Positions 13,159-64,000 of a stretch of DNA of 64,000 bases are shown here, piece after piece. The DNA comes from Pteria penguin (Eukaryota > Mollusca > Bivalvia > Pterioida > Pteriidae): positions 45,261,790 through 45,325,789 of the forward strand of contig CM068583.1 of assembly GCA_035048485.1 (NCBI GenBank), in the 5' to 3' direction. Positions within the stretch are counted from its first letter, which is position 1; each line of letters begins with the position of its first letter. The translations under genes were made by a program, and so were the position numbers. The notes below the pieces were generated by a model. The model saw only the letters and a list, made by a program, of their open reading frames with translations. It ran no database searches and was not told where the DNA came from.

Positions 13159-13731
13159 CTACTAACTGTTTGCTTTACATACTGTAATGTCTACCATACT
13201 AGTACATTGATTTTCTCCACCGTGATACATCTGCATGCACTGTGTGGTGGCTACAGTGACGCACGAGAATGTTACCACTGTTTACTAACAGACGAGAGTG
13301 CGGTGGCTTCAGTAACGCACGAGAATGTTATCACTATTTACTAACAAGCGAGAGACAGATGTGATGTACCACACGAAGCAGAAGGTAACTATCAATCTCA
13401 GCATTATGATCGCATTTCAAATGAAAGCTACAGTTTAATGTGACTACGCACTAAATTGAAACTCTTTTTTGGTGTACTTCATAAATTGAATTGTAGAAAA
13501 TATCAATGCTTGTAACATATGAATATATTACATAAACAAAAAGTTGCATCCGTATTTGCAAACGTTTTTATTATTAAGCATTTCTTTTCAGCTCATATAT
13601 CTCAAGTTGAGAAGGAATGGAAAAAAGATTTTGCAGAATGGAAAAATGTTTACATGGTGGATTGGAAATTGAAGTACGACAGTTTCATACAAAATTATGA
13701 GCGCAGACTCCGATCGTGTTCTGCTCCGTGA
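378..13731 (+). CDS. ACHE: Acetylcholinesterase, T-tailed form; complete coding region in three exons
   Basis: Exons 378-1894, 10192-10385 and 13592-13731 join in phase (phase 2, then phase 1) into 616 codons plus stop. The enzyme would hydrolyse acetylcholine as a secreted or synaptic serine hydrolase (alpha/beta-hydrolase fold). Visible landmarks: hydrophobic leader at residues 5-19; choline-site Trp104; catalytic Ser219 in FGESAG, Glu345 in NEG and His466 in MHGDEI; disulphide cysteines pairing as 87-114, 273-284 and 428-556 by family homology; acyl-pocket Trp252; and a C-terminal tail with Trp580, Trp587, Trp595 and Cys613. Trp104 and the tail separate it from general carboxylesterases. 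Both intron positions (after 'AKTG' and just before the tail) match those I recall for vertebrate ACHE. It is convergent with the SBNO-like gene. No frameshift or missing key residue is seen. Confidence 0.93.
1997..2089. repeat. (ATGT)n microsatellite
   Basis: About 93 bp of near-perfect tetranucleotide repeat with a few tgtg interruptions. It is open in both directions, giving meaningless Tyr/Val/Cys/Met and His/Thr/Tyr/Ile frames. Confidence 0.97.
3181..3383. repeat. Perfect 99-bp inverted repeat (palindrome) with 5-nt loop
   Basis: The left arm 3181-3279 and right arm 3285-3383 are exact reverse complements over all 99 bp, with loop 'taaat' at 3280-3284. A partial direct copy of the arm tip ('tgtaatgaatatgtct') lies at about 3148. 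No target-site duplication is seen. It could be a very young fold-back MITE, a source of hairpin RNA or an assembly artefact. Confidence 0.95.
3475..4607 (+). mobile_element. Non-autonomous element, 'caagaggccc' family, copy 1
   Basis: The left end has 'caagaggcccaaatgggc' then GCTCACCTGA. The right end is a GACG-rich run (about 4522-4557) followed by a hairpin at 4572-4602 whose outer arm TCAGGTGAGC is the exact inverse of the left GCTCACCTGA. The body is a direct duplication of about 500 bp (from about 3543 and from about 4045), each half starting with a C run and containing 'gtcaaaggagggtaccctc'. No open frame. Confidence 0.8.
5428..6492 (+). mobile_element. Non-autonomous element, 'caagaggccc' family, degenerate copy 2
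   Basis: The left end reads 'caagtgggcctatatcac' with 'ccctgagcagc'. The interior shares family features (a 'cagttggtctggacgg' block, 'gataccctctgcaacc') and the right end has GGACGG runs and 'gcgatcacgttag'. A 38-bp tandem duplication lies at about 6048-6123. It is diverged and its boundaries are approximate. Confidence 0.55.
6490..7070. repeat. Degenerate minisatellite, unit about 33 bp
   Basis: Recurrent 'atatggtaccaccacatgct' followed by 'gggagtattacg' with strong divergence, roughly 17 copies. Short open frames on both strands here follow from the repeat and are not genes. Confidence 0.8.
10051..10069. repeat. C19 homopolymer
   Basis: Nineteen consecutive C, ending 122 bp before acetylcholinesterase exon 2. 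Similar C or G runs occur at about 2969, 3546, 4049, 11776 and 37019. Confidence 0.95.
10192..10385 (+). CDS. ACHE: Acetylcholinesterase exon 2: end of the catalytic domain
   Basis: After the acceptor 'tattttag' the frame reads [10 protein letters not shown], then [22 protein letters not shown] and RMTIGVGP, and ends [16 protein letters not shown]. This is the classic cholinesterase C-terminal block, with Cys556 completing the third disulphide. It starts with one base completing Gly506, ends with one base (phase 1), and is followed by the donor 'aacag|gtaagat'. The exon is only 194 bp and has no ATG near its start, so a long-ORF search would miss it. Confidence 0.95.
12370..12524. mobile_element. 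Small MITE with AGTGGCGGAT terminal inverted repeats and TTAA flanks
   Basis: The left end 'agtggcggat' at 12371 and right end 'atccgccact' ending at 12522 are exact inverses. TTAA lies outside on both sides (12366-12369 and 12525-12528). A TTAA duplication is typical of piggyBac-like and Kolobok-like transposons. About 155 bp, no coding capacity. Confidence 0.7.
12972..13155. repeat. 64-bp duplication followed by (TG)34 microsatellite
   Basis: 'tataccaatagtaagga' occurs at 12972 and 13036 within a 64-bp direct duplication whose copies each end in a short TG run. The second leads into a pure (TG)n tract at 13088-13155. Confidence 0.9.
13247..13358. repeat. 56-bp direct duplication
   Basis: 'gtggctacagtgacgcacga' at 13247 recurs with changes at 13303. 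The two adjacent copies both end 'tttactaaca(g/a)'. Confidence 0.8.
13592..13731 (+). CDS. ACHE: Acetylcholinesterase exon 3: T peptide (tryptophan amphiphilic tetramerisation tail)
   Basis: After the acceptor 'tttcttttcag' 46 codons finish the protein at TGA 13729-13731. Residues 571-616 include [12 protein letters not shown] and [13 protein letters not shown], then RSCSAP. The aromatic spacing W580-x6-W587-x7-W595 and the near-terminal Cys613 match the WAT domain of vertebrate T-type cholinesterases, with one extra residue between the second and third Trp. In that family the tail binds proline-rich anchors (ColQ, PRiMA) to build tetramers, and the Cys forms inter-subunit disulphides. No GPI-type (H) exon was recognised. 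Confidence 0.92.
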
Positions 13732-14074
13732 AGATACAAATCCACTGTGTGTGCACTACAAATACCTCATTCAAAATAATGGTGTAGATTGGTCTAATTT
13801 CGTTTTGGTAGAAATTCAAAATGTAAAACATGATTTTATAGATCTGCAGTAAAACTAAAAACAATGAATCACGACAATTGCTGTCTCATAGGTTGACGTT
13901 TGTAAGTATTACTTTTGTACGCCTCATCTCTTTTAAGCCGCCCGTCTACTATAAGCAACTTCGTTTGCGTCAGTCGAGTTGGATGTTGGCCAATGCAACG
14001 TGTCTTGGCGCCAAACGTTTACAATACTTTGCAGATTCTCGGATTAGTTCAAGAAACAATTGTTTTTATAGCTG

Positions 14075-14080
14075 AATAAA
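14075..14080 (+). promoter_or_regulatory. ACHE: Candidate polyadenylation signal of acetylcholinesterase
   Basis: AATAAA, 344 nt after the stop codon at 13731 and the first canonical hexamer I noticed downstream. No transcript evidence. Confidence 0.4.
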
Positions 14081-14340
14081 AGAAACAAATCTTAGGCAGA
14101 TATTTCATAAGTGTTCATATATGTTCTTTCTACTATCACTACATAAATGGAATGTATGTTGCGAAGAGTACGATAATGAGATAAAGCATCCCTCTACTGA
14201 CATCAATATTAAGTAGCACTGTATCTATATTTATCTATACAAACATGTTTCCATTACATTACAATGTATTTCCAGTGCTACTGAAATGGTAATATGTAAC
14301 TAATTCTTACTGACTTCAGTAAACTCCAGTCTAGTCTGAA

Positions 14341-14811
14341 CAAGCAAATTCAGAGAATTGTGGTCCCCCGTTCTGGGTTTTATCAGTAAGGGTGCAGTAA
14401 TCTGTGATATATTGTCATGGTTGTGTATGTCTACAGACACATATGCCAAATATGAAGGCCCTACGTTTTACGGTAAATAAGTACATTGAAGTAGGTCAAA
14501 AGTCACGGTCAAGGTCACATGATAAAAAATTCTGGTACCAACGGAAAAGTATTGCAATTAGGGACACACATGCCAAATATGAAGGTCCTACGTCTTGCGG
14601 TTAAAAAGTTACATTGAAGTAGGTCAAAGGTCATGGTCAAGGTCACATGATAAAAATTTGGTGCCAACGGAAAGATATTGCAATAAGGGACACACATGCC
14701 AAATATGAAGGTCCTACGTCTCAAGGTAAAAGTTTTTTGACAGACGGACGGACGGACAGACGAATGAGATTTAATGTCCTCTCGCCTTCGCGAAAAGCGG
14801 GGGACAGTTAA
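14341..14811 (+). mobile_element. Tandem-core element, 'GTCCCCCG' family, copy 1
   Basis: Starts 'caagcaaattcagagaattg' then GTCCCCCG. The core has repeated monomers with 'aggtcaaaggtcatggtcaa', 'ggtaccaacggaaa' and 'cacacatgccaaatatgaag', then a GACGGACG run, then a terminal hairpin with 'cgaaaagcgggggac', the inverse of the left GTCCCCCG. A second copy is at 25045-25430. Confidence 0.75.
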
Positions 14812-15411
14812 GCTGCATATTACATATATTACAAGAAATAAGTACGCGTTACATCTTAATCAGCCTAGTTCAAAATAGCTGGCCGATGCCAGTTGAATGG
14901 TTCAAACCTGATCAAAACCTACTTTCATACACAGTCGCTGAGACCGGATCTCCCTGTACATGATCGGCATAACCGATGTAGTCAATATGTAGTAACCGCT
15001 AGTTATTTGCCAGTTGGTTTCTTGTTTTCTTTTAGATGCCTTATGAAGATGCATTTGCCCGTTTAATTTTATTTATTTAGTTTTTGTACCGAATAACCCC
15101 TAACACGGCATGAAAGCCACGAGATATAGCAGATATATGTCTATTGTATGTCTTCTAAAAGGAAAGTAATACCACCAGTCATTTAGGTTAATAATTTAAC
15201 CATTCTACTGCCAATCAGTACATGTAAATTTTAAAGTATATTGTCCAAGTTGTTGATTAAGTTGCGAAAACATGGACCCAAATAAAGGTCGCTGCAGTTT
15301 CAACCGTTAAAGAAAATAAAAACTTGTGACCAAGCACGTGCCAGCTAACTGTCAAGAATAATGAGGTATTCGGGCTAATATTTCGGACTAATGCAAGTCA
15401 TTGTCTGTTAA

Positions 15412-16150
15412 ATTCGATTATATGTCATTGAAAAAAAAATCAATAAACTTACAGGAATTGAACGTGTTACTCATATTTACATCAAATGAAAATACCTGAC
15501 CCCTCTTTTCATACAGTGGTGTTAATATACATACTGTATAAATACTACATGCACTCGGTGACCTTTGACCTGAGAATCAATAGGGGCCATCTACTACTCG
15601 TAACCAACCTATACATGAAATATCATTACCATGCCAAAAATTCGATTATATGTCATTGAAAAAAAAATCAATAAACTTGCAGGAATTAAACGTGTTACTC
15701 ATATTTACATCAAATGAAAATACCTGATCCCTCTTTTCATACAGTGGTGTTAATATACATACTGTATAAATACTACATGCACTCGGTGACCTTTGACCTG
15801 AGAATCAATAGGGGCCATCTACTACTCGTAACCAACCCATACATGAAATATCATCACCATGCCAAATCTTATCTCAATATATGCACCCATTGCAAAAGTA
15901 ATGGACTTAAATCGTAAATTATACGAATCTCTCTAAGATCAAGGGGTGTAACTCTGTCAAAAATTGTTCCATTGTAACCAAATCAAAACTTGACTTAGAT
16001 ATTCTCATGATGTATTTGTATGCCAAATTCCATTTCAATATAAGCACCCGTTGCGGATATAATGAACGTAAAACTGTTCAGATACGGACCTACCTATCGA
16101 CCGACCGACAGCAGCAAGCAATATACCCTCTCTTCTTCGAAGGGGACATA
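15412..16150 (+). mobile_element. Tandem-core element with a 228-bp near-identical duplication
   Basis: 15412-15639 and 15640-15867 are two adjacent copies differing at only a few positions. They contain 'gtgacctttgacctgagaat'. The element ends with a GACCGACC run and a hairpin 'ataccctctcttcttcgaag' at about 16122-16150. The left boundary is not resolved. Confidence 0.7.
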
Positions 16151-16725
16151 AATATTGGAGAAAGTGACCGCAGCATTTTTCTTATTTTAGACTAGAGTGG
16201 TCAATATTAACATCTCTGAACACAACCAAAGCACATGGACTACAACGGCACATAATGATATAATACATAATAAAATAAATTTCTACTATACAACGTATTA
16301 ATCATAAGAATGTTCTGAATTATAGAAAGTTTTTATTTTAGCACCAACAGAAGTCCAAATACATAACGCTTCTTGGCATACATCGTTTACTGTTAAAAAT
16401 TAAAAACAGAACATGAAAGATTGTCATGTTATCTGAAACTTGAGAATAAGGTAATCTAAAGTCTAATGAACATCATCAATGTACGTTTAGTAGAAAAACT
16501 TAGGACAATAAACTCCCATAGAAACGATAACAAGTTAAGTATTAAATGTTCATGTCAACTTTTCCCAAAGCATCAAAATCGTAACTGCTTTAGAAACAGG
16601 GGGTTTGAAAAGAGGTATACAGATTGGGAACAATTGTTTGGTGCAGTCCAATCAATTCTGACTTACATATCATACAGATTTAAGATATCACTTCATACCG
16701 AGGGTCATCACCTATAAAGTATGCC

Positions 16726-16731
16726 TTTAAT
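16726..16731 (-). promoter_or_regulatory. Candidate polyadenylation signal of the SBNO-like gene
   Basis: TTTAAT on the + strand (ATTAAA on the coding strand), about 156 nt after the stop at 16887-16889. An AATAAA equivalent lies further on at 16332-16337. Weak evidence only. Confidence 0.3.
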
Positions 16732-16886
16732 TCTGATAATTTCCATCTGTACAGATAACGGTAAGAGAAAGTTATCCACAATTGGTCAAACATTTCCAAA
16801 AACATTTAACTCCCCTCCCCTTAAAGGCCAACTATACTGCAAAATAAAGTACATAGTATATTTGAGAGAATTAAACAAATAAAACT

Positions 16887-62384
<45,498 letters not shown>

Positions 62385-62925
62385 CTGAAATACAGAGCAA
62401 AGTTTTCTATCAAAATTTATTTTTTCAATACACTACATTCCACACATAACTAGAACTGTCAGCAGAGCATGACTATTTCCCCTTCCCCCTACATTATATC
62501 TTGCTCCCTTTTAAATATTAACACTTGGAATCATCGTCCTTCAAAAACCTTTACTGATTACAGTCTTCCATTGTGTCATGTTTGCTTGAAATGCACAAAT
62601 GGTTAAGGAAGAGTTGCCATGAAAAGATCGACTTATGTAATGCCATATAATTTCTGTGCATCTTCTCTCAAGCCAACCTACACATCATGTACTTTCCCTG
62701 TGCCAAGTTTGGTTAAATTCATTATAGAAATTAGAGGAATTCCCATGACAATGTTAACATGTGTAATATAAAAATTTCTATATGTCCATAGTGGTAACTC
62801 TTGGAAAATTTTAGGTATCAAAATTATCTCTTTTCATTCAAATCTATACATGAAGGTCTTTCTTTGTGAAAAAGTTAGATTGAAATCACTACAGTGATTT
62901 TGAAGTATTTGAGATGACAATGTCA
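62385..62925 (-). other. SBNO-like intron upstream of window exon 1
   Basis: No coding signal seen. Pyrimidine-rich stretch at about 62480-62515 on the + strand. The preceding exon is outside the window. Confidence 0.6.
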
Positions 62926-62929
62926 AACT

Positions 62930-64000
62930 AGAACTGTCCTAACTGGACAAATACCCCCTGCAGCACCAAAATTCAAAATAGGGCATAAAACTATATATGA
63001 CCAATATTTAAGTTTTGGAGAAGAAGGTGAAGGTCAAGGGGGTTGTGTAAATTCTTCTTGTATCAGTGTACAGGACTTGTCATACGGAATACACATATGT
63101 AACATGGACTCCCTTTCTCTCTGACTATACTTTACCGGCAAAGTTAAAGTTTTTCCAAAAAAGTCAAATGTCAAGGCCAAGGTCACACGGTCAAAATGCT
63201 GGTACTGACTGAAAGGTCTTGCCACAAGGAATACACATATTTAGTATGAAGGTCCCATCTCTTTTCTTTCAAAAGTTATGGCTAAGGTTAAAGTTTTTAC
63301 AAAGTAGGTCAAACATCGAGACCAAGGTCACAGGGTAAAAAATGTTGGTATCGACAAAAAGGTCTTGCCACAAGGAATATACATGTGTAGTAAGAAGGTC
63401 CCATCTCTTTTCTTTCAAAAGTTATGGCTAAGGTTAAAGTATTTAAAAGGTAAGTCAAATGTCAAGGCCAAGGTCACAAGGACAATAATTTTGGTACCAA
63501 AAGAAAGGTCTTGCCACAAGGAATACATGTGTAGTATGAATACCAAGTCACTTTTGGTTCAAAAGGTATGGCTAAGGTTAAAGATTTTAAAAAGTAGATC
63601 AAATGTCAAAAAAAGACCAAGGTCACAAGGTAAAAAATTTTGGTACCAAAAGAAAGGTCTTGCCACAAAGAATATACATGTATAGTATGAATACCCAGTC
63701 TCTTTTGGTTCAAAAGTTATAGCTATGGTTAAAGTTTTTAAAAAGTAGGTCAAATGTCAAGGGCAAGGTCACAACGTCAAAAATTTTGGTACCAAAAGAA
63801 AGATCTTGCCACAAGGAATATACATGTGTAGTATGAATACCCAGTCTCTTAAGGTTCAAAAGTTATAGCTAAGGTTAAAGTTTTTAAAAAGTAGGTCAAA
63901 TGTCAAAGGCAAGGTCACAACGTCAAAAATGTTGGTACCAAAATAAAGATCTTACCACAAGGAATATACATGTGTAGTATGAATACCCAGTCTCTTAAGG
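62930..64000 (+). mobile_element. GACC-type tandem array, about 148-bp monomers, continuing past the window
   Basis: At least six monomers contain 'aaggtcttgccacaaggaat', 'acatgtgtagtatgaa', 'ggctaaggttaaag' and 'gtaggtcaaatgtcaa'. Period near 146-150 bp (for example 63213, 63361, 63507). The left end near 'ctagaactgtcctaactgga' is the likely element start. The right end lies outside. Confidence 0.85.

Larger units (their letters stand above)
10386..13591 (+). other. Acetylcholinesterase intron 2 (3.2 kb)
   Basis: Contains a TTAA-flanked MITE, a 64-bp duplication with a (TG)n tract, and a 56-bp duplication, listed separately. Retaining its first 89 bases would give a short hydrophobic alternative C-terminus with stop TGA 10472-10474. 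In 10475-12369 I see only AT-rich sequence and a T/G homopolymer at about 11735-11785. Confidence 0.8.
13732..16886. other. Convergent intergenic region between acetylcholinesterase and the SBNO-like gene
   Basis: This region holds the 3' UTRs of both genes (they point at each other) and two mobile elements, listed separately. Nothing coding was recognised. Short open frames at 13878-14075 and 16466-16717 have no recognisable family and no splice context. Confidence 0.75.

Overview
The window looks like nuclear DNA of a bivalve mollusc. It is AT-rich, has long introns, and is packed with repeat families I recognise as typical of bivalves: elements with tandem 'GACCTTTGACC' cores followed by GACA/GACG runs, elements starting 'caagaggcccaaatgggcc', and tRNA-derived SINEs. 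The taxon is an inference from repeat style and from two animal genes. Nothing is operonic, bacterial or viral, and I see no stand-alone tRNA, rRNA or CRISPR locus.

Two convergent protein-coding genes explain all the coding signal. (1) On the + strand, 378-13731, a complete acetylcholinesterase gene in three exons (378-1894, 10192-10385, 13592-13731) encodes 616 residues. It has the Ser219/Glu345/His466 triad, the choline-site Trp104, all six conserved disulphide cysteines and a vertebrate-like tryptophan amphiphilic tail (T peptide) as its own last exon. (2) On the - strand, 62384 down to 16887, lie 22 consecutive exons of a strawberry-notch-like (SBNO) helicase; the 5' part is beyond the window. 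All 21 junctions keep phase and give 958 residues. The last exon, after a 10.8-kb intron, carries nuclear-localisation-like basic runs, two PIP-box-like motifs and a C-terminal UBZ4 (Rad18-type) zinc finger. As far as I know, SBNO1/SBNO2 do not have that tail, which points to a role at damaged or stalled replication forks. This is the most interesting protein in the window.

Layout: 1-377 upstream repeat and presumed 5' UTR/promoter; 378-13731 acetylcholinesterase with repeat-filled introns; 13732-16886 convergent intergenic region; 16887-62384 SBNO-like gene, whose introns hold most mobile DNA; 62385-64000 further upstream intron with a tandem array running off the end.

The non-coding part contains several families of non-autonomous elements with one shared plan (short 5' motif, tandem core, GACA/GACG run, terminal hairpin whose outer arm is inverted relative to the 5' motif). 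It also has three tRNA-derived SINEs (one with a perfect 12-bp target duplication, inserted in a small palindromic MITE), a decayed LINE, a perfect 99-bp inverted repeat, a 433-bp fold-back, a TTAA-flanked MITE, and minisatellites of 25, 29, 33, 40 and 43 bp. The 40-bp one is open in several frames and mimics a gene.
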